Assembly: GCA_964244655.1 (NCBI GenBank)
Contig: CAXTJU010000003.1
Span: 27,204-91,203 of the forward strand
Direction of reading: 5' to 3'
DNA length: 64,000 nucleotides
Source: LMUY01 sp964244655
Lineage (GTDB): Bacteria; Pseudomonadota; Alphaproteobacteria; Acetobacterales; Acetobacteraceae
The translations under genes were made by a program, and so were the position numbers. This document shows, piece by piece, positions 1 to 8,526 of the stretch (within the stretch, counting starts at the first letter, position 1; every line of letters begins with the position of its first letter). The notes under the pieces are model-generated. The model was not told where the DNA came from and did not search any database. It saw nothing but the letters and a program-made list of their open reading frames with translations.

Positions 1-64
1 GGCGCAGGCCGGACTCGTCGTCGCCGATCGGCTTGCGTGCCATCATACCGCGCACCAGGTCCAT
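1..64 (-). CDS. N-terminus of an unidentified protein, cut by the window edge
   Basis: A leftward open frame with ordinary coding character enters the left edge. Two ATGs are available. The ATG at 64 has a GAGGA box about 9 nt upstream, whereas in the ATG at 73 the same box touches the start codon, so 64 is preferred. Only about 21 residues are visible (MDLVRGMMARKPIGDDESG...). The stretch resembles the short cytoplasmic N-terminus of APC-type amino-acid permeases, but this is too little to name a function. It diverges from glyA, so the gap of about 80 bases between them should carry both promoters. Confidence 0.45.
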   Translation of the reverse strand, partial: MDLVRGMMARKPIGDDESGLR

Positions 65-147
65 GGCCGTCATTCCTCGCCATCGGTTCCAAGCGGGCCA
101 ATAGCCATGGTATGCTGATTGACGCCACACCCGGACGAGCCTGCATC

Positions 148-1443
148 ATGACCCAGCAAAGCGCCCCGACCCTTTCGCAGCGTTTCTTCTCCGCCCCCCT
201 GGCTGAAACAGACCCGGCGCTCGCTGCCGTGCTCGGGGCCGAATTGGCTCGCCAGCAGGACGGCATCGAGCTGATCGCGAGCGAGAACATCGTTTCCCGC
301 GCCGTGCTGGAAGCGCAAGGCTCCGTACTGACCAACAAGTACGCCGAGGGCTACCCTGGCCGCCGCTACTACGGCGGCTGCACGGAGGTGGACGTGGCCG
401 AGCAACTGGCCATCGACCGCGCCAAGCAGCTGTTCGGCTGCGGCTTCGCCAACGTGCAGCCGCACTCGGGCGCGCAGGCCAACCAGGCGGTGTTCCTGGC
501 CATGCTCAAGCCGGGCGACACCATCCTCGGCATGAGCCTGGCGGCGGGCGGCCACTTGACGCACGGAGCGGCGCCCAACCTGTCAGGCAAATGGTTTCGC
601 GCCATTCAGTATGGCGTGCGGCAGGCGGATGGGCTGCTCGACTACGAGCAGCTGGAGCAGATGGCCCATGCCGAGCGCCCCCGCATGATCATCGCGGGCG
701 GCTCGTCTTATCCGCGCATCATCGATTTCGCTCGCATCCGCGCCGTGGCGGACGCGGTCGGTGCATTGTTCCTGGTCGATATGGCGCACTACGCTGGGCT
801 GGTCGCAGCCGGCGTGTACCCTTCGCCCTTGCCGCACGCCCACGTGGTGACAACCACCACCCACAAAACATTGCGCGGCCCCCGTGGCGGCATGGTCCTG
901 ACCAACGATGAGGATTTGGCAAAGAAGGTGAACTCTGCCGTGTTCCCCGGCCTGCAAGGCGGCCCGCTGATGCACGTGATCGCGGGCAAGGCGGCGGCGT
1001 TTGGCGAGGCTTTGCGGCCGGAGTTCCGCACCTACCAGAAGGTAGTGGCTGAGAATGCCCGCGTGCTGGGCGAAACGCTGCTGGAACACGGCTGCGACAT
1101 CGTGACTGGCGGCACCGACTGCCACTTGGTGCTGGTCGATCTGCGGCCGAAGCGCACCACTGGCAAGGCAGCGGAGGCGAGCCTGGAGCGCGCCGGCATA
1201 ACCGCCAACAAGAACGCCATCCCGTTCGACCCGGCCAAGCCCGCCATCACCAGCGGCATCCGCTTGGGAAGCCCGGCGGCCACCACCCGCGGCTTCGGCC
1301 CGGCGGAGTTCCGCCAGGTGGGCGAGATGATCAACGAGGTGCTGGAAGGCCTGTCCCGCTCCAACGATGGCAGCAATGCGGCGGTGGAGCAGGCGGTGGC
1401 GGAGCGGGTGCGGCAGCTCTGCGCGCGATTTCCGATCTACTGA
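148..1443 (+). CDS. glyA: Serine hydroxymethyltransferase
   Basis: A 431-residue cytosolic PLP enzyme that interconverts serine plus tetrahydrofolate with glycine plus 5,10-methylene-THF, the main one-carbon source. The family landmarks are intact: LIASENIVS near the N-terminus, YAEGYPGRRYYGG, the VDMAHYAGLVA stretch and the PLP-lysine motif TTTTHKTLRGPRGG, with the Schiff-base lysine at about residue 240. The open frame extends upstream to base 37, but the extension is unlike SHMT; the ATG at 148 gives the usual length. It begins a plus-strand run with nrdR 12 bases downstream. A glycine cleavage operon lies at 35.8-40.2 kb. Confidence 0.97.
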   Translation: MTQQSAPTLSQRFFSAPLAETDPALAAVLGAELARQQDGIELIASENIVSRAVLEAQGSVLTNKYAEGYPGRRYYGGCTEVDVAEQLAIDRAKQLFGCGFANVQPHSGAQANQAVFLAMLKPGDTILGMSLAAGGHLTHGAAPNLSGKWFRAIQYGVRQADGLLDYEQLEQMAHAERPRMIIAGGSSYPRIIDFARIRAVADAVGALFLVDMAHYAGLVAAGVYPSPLPHAHVVTTTTHKTLRGPRGGMVLTNDEDLAKKVNSAVFPGLQGGPLMHVIAGKAAAFGEALRPEFRTYQKVVAENARVLGETLLEHGCDIVTGGTDCHLVLVDLRPKRTTGKAAEASLERAGITANKNAIPFDPAKPAITSGIRLGSPAATTRGFGPAEFRQVGEMINEVLEGLSRSNDGSNAAVEQAVAERVRQLCARFPIY

Positions 1444-1455
1444 GCTGATGGCGGC

Positions 1456-1917
1456 ATGAGGTGCCCCTTCTGCGGTCATGACGACACCCAGGTGAAGGAC
1501 AGCCGTCCCACTGAGGACTCAGCTGCCATCCGCCGCCGTCGCTCCTGCATCGGCTGCGGCCAGCGCTTCACCACCGTCGAGCGGGTGCAGTTGCGCGAAC
1601 TGACGGTGCTGAAATCGGACGGCCGCCGGGTCGCGTTCGACCGGGACAAGCTGGCCCGCTCCGTCCGTATCGCGCTGCGCAAGCGGCCGGTGGACGAAGA
1701 GCGGATGGAGCGCATCGTCACCGGCATCGTCCGTCAGCTGGAAGCCTCCGGCGAGAACGACATCCCGTCCAAGCAAGTGGGCGAACTGGTGATGGAGACG
1801 CTGAAGGAGGTGGATGCCGTGGCCTACGTCCGCTTCGCCAGCGTGTACCGCAACTTCCGCGAGGCCAAAGATTTCGAGGCCTTCCTTGGCTCACTGGACG
1901 AACCTACATCGGCATAG
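1456..1917 (+). CDS. nrdR: Transcriptional repressor NrdR
   Basis: A 153-residue regulator of ribonucleotide reductase operons. It starts with the diagnostic zinc ribbon (MRCPFCGHDDTQVKDSRP..., then CIGCGQRFTTVE), which gives four cysteines as CxxC pairs. The ATP-cone domain follows from about residue 45 to 140 and senses ATP/dATP. Length and architecture match the family exactly. It lies between glyA and ribD, a common arrangement, and its TAG stop shares a base with the ribD start, so the genes are probably co-transcribed. No reductase genes or NrdR boxes were recognised in this window, so its targets are elsewhere. Confidence 0.97.
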   Translation: MRCPFCGHDDTQVKDSRPTEDSAAIRRRRSCIGCGQRFTTVERVQLRELTVLKSDGRRVAFDRDKLARSVRIALRKRPVDEERMERIVTGIVRQLEASGENDIPSKQVGELVMETLKEVDAVAYVRFASVYRNFREAKDFEAFLGSLDEPTSA

Positions 1918-3011
1918 TGCCTGACCCGTCCCACATGCGCGCCGCCTTGGCGCTCGCCCGCCGCGGGTTGGGCGTCACCTGGCCCAATCCATCCGTTGGC
2001 TGCATCATCGTCAAGGACGGGCAGGTGGTGGGCCGCGGCCGCACGGCAGATGGCGGGCGTCCCCATGCCGAGATGGCAGCGCTTGCGATGGCGGGTGAGG
2101 CGGCCCAGGGCGCCGATGCCTATGTGACGCTGGAGCCGTGCAGCCATACGGGGCAGACGCCGCCTTGCACGGCGGCGCTGATCGCCGCCAGGGTGGCCCG
2201 TGTGATCGTGGCCGGACATGACCCTGACCCGCGGGTCAACGGCGCTGGCCTTGCCCAGTTGCGGCAGGCCGGCGTGACGGTGATCACCGGCGTGCTGGCG
2301 GTGGAGGCGGATGCGCTGCAGGCCGGGTTCCTGTGCCGGGTCCATCATGGCCGCCCGCTGGTGACGTTGAAGCTTGCGAGCACGCTGGACGGCAAGATCG
2401 CCACGCGGAGCGGCGAGAGCCAGTGGATCACCGGCGCGCCAGCGCGGCAGGCGGCGCACGTCCTGCGTGGCCAGAGCGATGCGGTGATGGTCGGCGTGCA
2501 TACCGCGCTGGCAGACAATCCGGAGCTTACCTGCCGTATTCCTGGCTACCGCACGGTTCCGACGGTAAGGATCGTGGTGGACAGCCATCTCCGTACTAGC
2601 CTGACGAGCCGGTTGGTGGCCACTGCAGCCACGGATCCAACCTGGGTGCTGCATCGCGGCGGCGTCACGCCCGAGCGACGGGACGCGTTCACCGGCGCAG
2701 GCGTGCGATTGTTCGAGGTGGCGGGCGGTGAGCGCGGGGTGGATCTGCGCGCCGGGTTCGCGGCCCTGGGTGCGGCAGGCCTGACACGGGTGCTGGTGGA
2801 GGGCGGGGCGCAACTTGCCGCCGGGCTGCTGCGGGACGGACTGGTGGACCGGATCGCTTGGTTCCACGCGCCTGCGATCATGGGCGGGGACGGCTGGCCG
2901 GCGGCGCAGGGGTTCGGCGTGCAAACCTTGGCCGCCATGCCGCGCTTTGTCCGGCGCAGCGCCAGGCCAATAGGGGACGACATGCTGAGCGAATACGAAA
3001 GAGCCGCCTGA
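1917..3011 (+). CDS. ribD: Bifunctional riboflavin deaminase/reductase RibD
   Basis: Carries out the second and third steps of riboflavin synthesis: deamination of the diaminopyrimidine product of GTP cyclohydrolase II, then NADPH reduction of the ribosyl side chain. The N-terminal deaminase half has the zinc and catalytic motifs PHAEMAAL and EPCSHTGQTPPC. The C-terminal half (from about residue 145) is the RibD_C reductase, starting near LKLASTLDGKIAT and including VEGGAQLAAGLL. The GTG at 1917 overlaps the nrdR stop by one base. An in-frame ATG at 1935 would remove six residues and cannot be excluded. The stop overlaps the ribE ATG as TGATG. Length is 364 residues, normal for the fusion. 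Confidence 0.96.
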   Translation: MPDPSHMRAALALARRGLGVTWPNPSVGCIIVKDGQVVGRGRTADGGRPHAEMAALAMAGEAAQGADAYVTLEPCSHTGQTPPCTAALIAARVARVIVAGHDPDPRVNGAGLAQLRQAGVTVITGVLAVEADALQAGFLCRVHHGRPLVTLKLASTLDGKIATRSGESQWITGAPARQAAHVLRGQSDAVMVGVHTALADNPELTCRIPGYRTVPTVRIVVDSHLRTSLTSRLVATAATDPTWVLHRGGVTPERRDAFTGAGVRLFEVAGGERGVDLRAGFAALGAAGLTRVLVEGGAQLAAGLLRDGLVDRIAWFHAPAIMGGDGWPAAQGFGVQTLAAMPRFVRRSARPIGDDMLSEYERAA

Positions 3012-3604
3012 TGTTTACCGGCATCATCTCCGCCGTCGGGCGGGTGCGCAGCGTCGAGCCGATCGCGGACGGGCGAGACATGCGGCTGGTCATAGAGCAG
3101 GCCTGGGACGCACCGCCGGCGCTGGGCGCTTCCATCGCCTGTTCCGGCTGCTGCCTGACGGCGGTGGCCCTCGGGCCGGACTGGTTCGCGGTCGATGCCT
3201 CGGGGGAGACGTTGACGCACACCGTGCTCGGCCAATGGCAGCCTGGCACCCGGGTCAACCTGGAGCGTGCCCTGCGGATGGGCGACGAACTGGGCGGCCA
3301 CATCGTCTCCGGCCACGTGGACGGGGTGGGCGAGATCACATTCCGCGGGGTGGAGAACGCTTCCACCCGGTTCCGCATCCGCGTGCCGGCTGAGCTGGCA
3401 CGCTTCATCGCACCCAAGGGCAGCGTGGCGCTGAATGGCATCTCGCTTACGGTGAACGAGGTGGAAGGCGACGTGTTCGGCGTGAACATTATCCCGCACA
3501 CGTTTGAGAACACCGATTTGGCTGACTGGCTTCCCGGCAGCGCCATCAACGTCGAGATCGACACGCTGGCCCGCTACGTGGCGCGCTTGGCTGAAACCGC
3601 GTAG
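3011..3604 (+). CDS. ribE: Riboflavin synthase, alpha chain
   Basis: Dismutates two molecules of 6,7-dimethyl-8-ribityllumazine to riboflavin, the last pathway step. The 197-residue product begins with the hallmark MFTGII and shows the internal duplication of the family: two lumazine-binding barrels with related motifs (SIACSGCCLTAV in the first, VALNGISLTVNEV in the second). ESGE-type and GHVDG elements are present (GGHIVSGHVDGVG). The open frame runs further upstream into ribD, but the ATG at 3011 overlaps the ribD stop by one base and is the family start. A nine-base gap separates it from ribBX. Confidence 0.97.
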   Translation: MFTGIISAVGRVRSVEPIADGRDMRLVIEQAWDAPPALGASIACSGCCLTAVALGPDWFAVDASGETLTHTVLGQWQPGTRVNLERALRMGDELGGHIVSGHVDGVGEITFRGVENASTRFRIRVPAELARFIAPKGSVALNGISLTVNEVEGDVFGVNIIPHTFENTDLADWLPGSAINVEIDTLARYVARLAETA

Positions 3605-3613
3605 GACGGGGCC

Positions 3614-4738
3614 ATGGATGAACTCAAGCAGGCCTCGCTGCGGGACTACATCACCAGTGCGGCCGACATCATCGAGGAAGCGCGCGCCGGGCGCATGTTC
3701 ATCCTGGTGGACGACGAGGACCGTGAGAACGAGGGCGATCTCGTCATTCCCGCCCAGTTCGCCACGCCGGACGCGATCAACTTCATGGCCCGCCATGCCC
3801 GCGGCCTGATCTGCCTTGCGCTGACCGGGCGCCGCGTGGAGCAGCTTGATCTGCCGCTCATGGCGCAAGCCAACGGCACCCGGCACCAGACCGCCTTCAC
3901 CGTGTCGATCGAAGCGCGGGAAGGGGTCACCACCGGCATCTCCGCCTACGACCGCGCGCACACGATCGCGGTGGCGATCAACCCGGAGATGGGGCGGGAC
4001 CAGATCACCACGCCGGGCCACGTGTTCCCGCTGATGGCGCGCGAGGGTGGCGCGCTGATCCGCGCCGGGCATACGGAAGCGGCGGTGGACATCGCGCGCC
4101 TGGCCGGGCTGAATCCGTCCGGCGTGATCTGCGAGGTGATGAACGAGGACGGCTCCATGGCCCGGTTGCCAGACCTGGTAGCTTTCGCGCAGCACCACAA
4201 CCTCAAGCTCGGCACCATCGAGAGCCTGATCGCCCACCGTCGCCGCACGGAGCAACTGGTGCGCCGGGTGGAGGAGGGCGTGATGCGTCACGTCGAGGGT
4301 GGTGACTGGCAGATGTTCGTCTATGCCAACACGGTCGAGTACGCCGAGCACTTGGTGCTGGTGAAGGGCGACCTGGCCAGCGGCCCGCCACCGCTGGTGC
4401 GGGTGCACGCAGTCGATCTGATGAGTGACATGCTGGGTGGTCCGCATCCAAGCGGCCTGCACAGCGCCATGCGCGCCATCGCCGCCGAGGGCCGCGGCGC
4501 CGTGGTGCTGATCCGCGAGGCGATTCCGACCTCCCTGTCGGAGCGGGTAAAACGGATGGGCAACAGCCCGCTCACCGTCCAGTCGCTGCGGGATTACGGT
4601 GTCGGCGCCCAAATTCTGGTCGATCTCGGCGTCAGGGACATGGTGTTGCTGTCCAACACGCACCGGACGGTCGTGGGACTGGAAGCTTACGGGCTGAACA
4701 TCATCAGCCAGCGCCCGATCGATGGCGCGGCTGAGTGA
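3614..4738 (+). CDS. ribBX: DHBP synthase fused to a degenerate RibA-like domain (RibBX type)
   Basis: The N-terminal half (about residues 10-210) is 3,4-dihydroxy-2-butanone-4-phosphate synthase, which makes the four-carbon precursor for lumazine. It has an intact acidic metal loop (DDEDRENEGDL) and THIAVAI/DQITTPGHVFPL-type elements. The C-terminal half (about 220-370) aligns by eye with GTP cyclohydrolase II (VRVHAVDLMSD, SLRDYGVGAQIL, VGLEAYGLNI), but the three zinc cysteines of RibA are absent: the usual HSECLTGD reads HAVDLMSD and the CDC segment is gone. This matches the RibBX variant described in Proteobacteria. A separate ribA would therefore be needed elsewhere. Its TGA overlaps the ribH GTG. 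Confidence 0.93.
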   Translation: MDELKQASLRDYITSAADIIEEARAGRMFILVDDEDRENEGDLVIPAQFATPDAINFMARHARGLICLALTGRRVEQLDLPLMAQANGTRHQTAFTVSIEAREGVTTGISAYDRAHTIAVAINPEMGRDQITTPGHVFPLMAREGGALIRAGHTEAAVDIARLAGLNPSGVICEVMNEDGSMARLPDLVAFAQHHNLKLGTIESLIAHRRRTEQLVRRVEEGVMRHVEGGDWQMFVYANTVEYAEHLVLVKGDLASGPPPLVRVHAVDLMSDMLGGPHPSGLHSAMRAIAAEGRGAVVLIREAIPTSLSERVKRMGNSPLTVQSLRDYGVGAQILVDLGVRDMVLLSNTHRTVVGLEAYGLNIISQRPIDGAAE

Positions 4739-5217
4739 GCACGATCGACGCGCCATGGCCGACCGCGCCGGCGATGGAGGGGCCAGCGCCCCGCATGTTG
4801 GTGGTTCGGGCGCCATACTACCAGGTCGTAGTGGATGGCATGACGGAAGCGGCGCTGCACATCCTCCGCGAGGCTCAGGCTGACTCCATGGTGCTGGACG
4901 TGGCTGGGGCATACGAGTTGCCTCAGGCTATCCGAATCGCCCTGCGCGGACGCGAACGGTTCGATGGGTTCATTGCTCTTGGCTGTGTTGTTCGTGGGGA
5001 AACAGACCATTACGACTTCATTTGCGCGGCGAGCATGAACGGCCTGATGGATGTCGCCCTGCAATACGGCATCGCACTCGGCACCGGTCTGCTGACGGTG
5101 GACACGCTGGCGCAGGCCGTGGCGCGCTCCGGGCCGGACGGCCACAACAAGGGAGCTGAGGCGGCCGTGGCCGCCTTGCGCCAGGTGGACGCCATGCGGC
5201 GGCTCGGCGCTGCTTGA
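4735..5217 (+). CDS. ribH: 6,7-Dimethyl-8-ribityllumazine synthase
   Basis: Condenses the RibB four-carbon product with the RibD pyrimidine to form lumazine, the substrate of RibE. The family motifs are present: AGAYELPQAI, then GCVVRGETDHYDFIC with the catalytic histidine, and GLLTVDTLAQAVAR. Length (160 residues) is normal, with a roughly 15-residue variable N-terminal arm. The GTG start overlaps the ribBX stop (GTGA) and the TGA overlaps the nusB ATG, so translation is likely coupled throughout the cluster. Confidence 0.96.
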   Translation: MSTIDAPWPTAPAMEGPAPRMLVVRAPYYQVVVDGMTEAALHILREAQADSMVLDVAGAYELPQAIRIALRGRERFDGFIALGCVVRGETDHYDFICAASMNGLMDVALQYGIALGTGLLTVDTLAQAVARSGPDGHNKGAEAAVAALRQVDAMRRLGAA

Positions 5218-5708
5218 TGGGCAAGCCGCCGCCCCGCAGCCGGCCACGCACCGCCAGCCGCGTCGCCGCCGTGCAGGCGCTGTTCCAGTCGGAACAGACC
5301 GGCGAGACGGTGGAGACCATCGTGGACCAGTTCATCCGCCACCGCCTGGGCGAGTTGCCCGGCTCCGGCGGCTTCGAGGAGGGCCGCGCGCCCGACGCGG
5401 ACGCCAAGCTGTTCGGCCGTATCGTCCGCGCCGCCGTGCTGGGACAAGACCAGCTGGACGCTCTCGTGTCGGAGTCGCTGCCGCCTGAATGGCCGTTCGC
5501 CCGGCTCGACCCGGTACTGCGTGCCCTGCTGCGGGCTGCCGGCGCGGAGTTGGGCATGGCGGACGGCCCGCCCGCCCGGGTCGTGATCAACGAATACTTG
5601 GACGTGGCGCACGGCTTCTTCACCGGCGAGGAGCCGCGCATGGCCAATGGGCTGCTTGACCGGATGGCCAGGGCCCTCCGCGCAGGCGACTTCCAGGCTG
5701 CCGTGTGA
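5217..5708 (+). CDS. nusB: Transcription antitermination factor NusB
   Basis: A 163-residue all-helical RNA-binding protein that acts with NusE (S10) at boxA to stop premature termination in rRNA operons. The arginine-rich N-terminus (RSRPRTASRVAAVQALFQSEQTG) and the C-terminal signature (VINEYLDVAHGFF) are typical. The frame can be opened one codon earlier with TTG, but the ATG at 5217 overlaps the ribH stop and is preferred. ribH-nusB linkage is widespread in bacteria. The stop overlaps the thiL GTG by four bases. Confidence 0.95.
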   Translation: MGKPPPRSRPRTASRVAAVQALFQSEQTGETVETIVDQFIRHRLGELPGSGGFEEGRAPDADAKLFGRIVRAAVLGQDQLDALVSESLPPEWPFARLDPVLRALLRAAGAELGMADGPPARVVINEYLDVAHGFFTGEEPRMANGLLDRMARALRAGDFQAAV

Positions 5709-6634
5709 CGCTGAAACCAGAATTCGACCGCATTGCCCGGCACTTCCGCCCGCTGGCTGGGCCAGGCGCTTTAGACTTGGTGGACGACGGCGCCGTGTTT
5801 GCCCCGCCGCCGGGGCGCGAGTTAGTGATGACAGCAGATGCCATGGTGGAGGGCGTGCATTTCCTTCCGGGCACCGCGCCTGATTTGGTCGCGCGCAAGC
5901 TGTTGCGGGTCAACCTCTCGGACCTGGCGGCGATGGGTGCCGCCCCGCTCGGCTATCTTGTGACGATCTCCGTGCCACGGACGCTCGGGGAGCACTGGTT
6001 CGCCGGGTTCGCTGCCGGGCTGGCGCTGGACCAGGCAGCATTCGGCATTTCCCTCCTTGGCGGCGACACCACGGAGACACCGGGCTCGCTGACCCTGTCA
6101 TTGACTGCGGTGGGGCACGTTGCGCCGGGTGCGGCGATCCTGCGTTCGGGCGCGCGCTCGGGTGACGACCTCTGGGTCACCGGCACGATCGGCGACGGCG
6201 CGCTCGGCTTGCATGCCGCGCGTGGCGAGGTGGAAGACCCGGACGGCCACCTCCGCCGCCGCTACGAGCTGCCCACCCCTCGGCTCGGCCTGCCACTTGC
6301 CGGCTGGGCGCGGGCGGCGATGGACGTGTCGGACGGGTTGTTCCAGGACCTCGGCCACATCTGCCGCGCCAGCGGGGTGGCCGCCGTGGTGGAGGCAGCG
6401 CGCATCCCGCTCTCCCCCCAGGCCGAAGCCGCCGGGCCGGACTGGCGCGAGACGGCCTGGATCGGCGGCGACGACTACGAGTTGCTGCTGGCCGCTCCGC
6501 CCGGGCTTGATCTTCCATCGGGGCTGGACGCGACGCTGATCGGGTATTTCGAGCCGGGGCAGGGCGTTGTGGTCCTCGGCGCAAATGGCGAGGCGTTGCC
6601 GCTCGCCGGGCGAGGCTGGAGCCATTTCGCCTGA
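5705..6634 (+). CDS. thiL: Thiamine-monophosphate kinase
   Basis: Phosphorylates thiamine monophosphate to the active cofactor thiamine diphosphate using ATP. The 309-residue product belongs to the AIR synthase-like fold: LDLVDDGAVF near the start, TADAMVEGVHF, the glycine-rich LLGGDTTETPG and MDVSDGLFQDLGH in the C-terminal half. A GTG start overlaps nusB by four bases; nusB-thiL is a common neighbour pair. It is the last gene of the plus-strand run and converges with the MFS gene across only 12 bases, which leaves little room for a terminator. Confidence 0.96.
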   Translation: MTLKPEFDRIARHFRPLAGPGALDLVDDGAVFAPPPGRELVMTADAMVEGVHFLPGTAPDLVARKLLRVNLSDLAAMGAAPLGYLVTISVPRTLGEHWFAGFAAGLALDQAAFGISLLGGDTTETPGSLTLSLTAVGHVAPGAAILRSGARSGDDLWVTGTIGDGALGLHAARGEVEDPDGHLRRRYELPTPRLGLPLAGWARAAMDVSDGLFQDLGHICRASGVAAVVEAARIPLSPQAEAAGPDWRETAWIGGDDYELLLAAPPGLDLPSGLDATLIGYFEPGQGVVVLGANGEALPLAGRGWSHFA

Positions 6635-6646
6635 ACCCATCGCGGG

Positions 6647-7927
6647 TCAGGCAGCTTCTTTTGGCAGTGCGGCCTCAGCTTCAGCCGCTCGAACAGGATC
6701 GGCAGCACCCATGCTTACCGGCAAGCGATCGTGCTTCGTGAGATAGCAGAATCCAACAGCCGCGGCGGCCAAGCCTGCGGCTGCGCCAACGCCCAGCGCC
6801 CAGCGGGGGCCGAGCGCGTCGGCGACCCAGCCGATGACCGGCGCCCCGAGCGGCGTGCCGCCCAACGTGATGGCGAGGAGGATCGCGATCACGCGGCCAC
6901 GCATGGCGGGCGCGGTCGAGAGCTGAACCAGGCTGATCGCGCCGGTGGTCAAGGTTTGCGCTGACACGCCGACCAGGATGAGGGCCAGGCCAAACAGCCG
7001 CCAGTTCGGCATGAATGCGGCCAACGCGAGACCCAGCCCGAACATGGACGCACCGCCTGCCAGCAGCCTCATATCTGGCTTCGGCCGCCGGGCAGACAGG
7101 AGGGCGCCGACGATCGACCCGATCGCCATGGTCGAGGTCAGCAACCCGTATCGGGCCGCCCCACCGTGGAAGACTGTCACGGACATGGTTGAGATGAAGA
7201 TTGGGAAATTGAGTCCGAAGGTGCCGATCAGGAACAGCATGAGCAGCACCGCCTTCAGGTCAGGCCGCCTCCCGACATAGCGGAAACCCTCGGCGAAGCT
7301 GCCCCGGCTCCGGCTGGCTTTGCTGCCCGCATGAAGCTCGCCCACGCGCAGCAGGCACAGCGAGCAGAGCACGGCTGCGAAGGAAGCCGCGTTGATCAAG
7401 AACACCCAGCCAGTGCCCACGGCGGCGATGAGCGTGCCCGCGATGGCCGGGCCGATCAGCCGTGCAGCGTTGAACGACGTCGAATTGAGCGCCACGGCGT
7501 TCGACAGGTCGGCTTCGCCCACCAGTTCCGAGACAAAGGTTTGGCGGGCCGGCGCATCGAACGCGGCGGCGCAGCCCAGCAGGAACGCGAACACGTACAC
7601 GTGCCACAACTGGACGAGCCCGGCGATGGTGAGGATGCCCAAGGCGAGGGCCAGCACTCCCATGGCCGCTTGCGTGGCGAGCAGGAGCCGCCGCCGGTCG
7701 AGATGGTCGGCCGCGAACCCCGTCAAGGGCAGCAGGAGCAGCTGCGGCCCGTACTGGAGCGCCATGACCACGCCTACCGCTGTCGCATTGTTGTGGGTCA
7801 GCTCGGTGAGCACGAGCCAGTCCTGGGCGGTGCGCTGCATCCAAGTCCCCACGTTGGAAACGATTGCCCCACCGGCCCAGACCCGGTAGTTGCGGCCGCC
7901 CAGGGACCGAAAGGTGCTTTTCAACAA
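6647..7927 (-). CDS. MFS exporter of the EntS/MFS_3 type
   Basis: An inner-membrane major facilitator with about 12 hydrophobic segments. The start of the conserved region (FRSLGGRNYRVWAGG..., SNVGTWMQRTAQDWLVL) is the N-terminal signature of the MFS_3 group, which includes the enterobactin exporter EntS and many uncharacterised drug or metabolite exporters. The first cytoplasmic loop has DHLDRRRLLL. The start is uncertain: an ATG at 8038 would overlap the upstream gene by about 90 bases, while tandem TTG codons at 7927 and 7924 fall just after that gene's stop and fit family length (426 residues). It shares a strand with an isochorismatase-fold gene and a marR gene, suggesting a small regulated efflux or detoxification unit. 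The substrate is unknown. Confidence 0.85.
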   Translation of the reverse strand: MLKSTFRSLGGRNYRVWAGGAIVSNVGTWMQRTAQDWLVLTELTHNNATAVGVVMALQYGPQLLLLPLTGFAADHLDRRRLLLATQAAMGVLALALGILTIAGLVQLWHVYVFAFLLGCAAAFDAPARQTFVSELVGEADLSNAVALNSTSFNAARLIGPAIAGTLIAAVGTGWVFLINAASFAAVLCSLCLLRVGELHAGSKASRSRGSFAEGFRYVGRRPDLKAVLLMLFLIGTFGLNFPIFISTMSVTVFHGGAARYGLLTSTMAIGSIVGALLSARRPKPDMRLLAGGASMFGLGLALAAFMPNWRLFGLALILVGVSAQTLTTGAISLVQLSTAPAMRGRVIAILLAITLGGTPLGAPVIGWVADALGPRWALGVGAAAGLAAAAVGFCYLTKHDRLPVSMGAADPVRAAEAEAALPKEAA

Positions 7928-7949
7928 GGAGCCAACGCTGCGGACGCCA

Positions 7950-8510
7950 TCAAACGCGGCGGTCAAGCAGGCCGATGACCTGCTCGGCCGTGCCAGTCTC
8001 GCCCAGCCGTGGGAAAATGCGGGTGATGCTGTTGGCATGGACTTCAGGGCTGACGTCGGTCATGGCGTCGATCGCGAGGGCGACGTTGAACCCAAGTTCG
8101 CGCGCGTGGCGGGCCGTCGCTTCGACACCGCCGCTGGTGGCGATGCCAGTGAGGACGACCTGCGTGACGCCCAGCTTTTTCAGGTGCTGCTCCAGGTCCG
8201 TGCCGGTGAACGCGCCGGGAGTAAGCTTAACCACCGTGTGGTCCTGCGGCTGCAAGTTCAGTTCAGGGACGAGATCGGTCCACCCGGCGGGGAAATCCTG
8301 CATGCGGGACGCCTGCTCGGTCCGGCCCGGCGGTGCGCCAGAGACGGTGACGAGCACGACTGGCAGGCCGTGCCGGCGGAACGCGTCAGCCAGGAGACTC
8401 GCTTGCGCCACCACCTCGCCGACCGGGTGCGCGGTAGGAAGGCCGACGATGCCCTTCTGCAAGTCGATGACGACCAGGGCGGTATTCAAGTCGAGCGCCG
8501 TGAGGGGCAT
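7950..8510 (-). CDS. Isochorismatase-family (cysteine hydrolase fold) protein, Cys replaced
   Basis: An isochorismatase-fold protein of 186 residues. The acidic catalytic motif VVIDLQKGIV and a lysine in VVKLTPGAF are in place. The position that should hold the nucleophilic cysteine (usually near GVATNGCVEATAR) reads TGIATSGGVEATAR, with glycine instead. Such Cys-less members exist in databases as uncharacterised hydrolases, so the reaction cannot be named. The ATG at 8510 has a GGAG box six bases upstream; a longer start at 8537 would overlap marR. It sits between the MarR regulator and the MFS exporter, so it may handle a small aromatic or amide compound that the exporter also handles (inference). 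Confidence 0.88.
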   Translation of the reverse strand: MPLTALDLNTALVVIDLQKGIVGLPTAHPVGEVVAQASLLADAFRRHGLPVVLVTVSGAPPGRTEQASRMQDFPAGWTDLVPELNLQPQDHTVVKLTPGAFTGTDLEQHLKKLGVTQVVLTGIATSGGVEATARHARELGFNVALAIDAMTDVSPEVHANSITRIFPRLGETGTAEQVIGLLDRRV

Positions 8511-8526
8511 CGCATTCTCCTGCTGC

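Noticed and set aside
5214..5219. TTG start for nusB one codon before the ATG
   Set aside because: The ATG at 5217 overlaps the ribH stop in the same way as the other junctions in the cluster.
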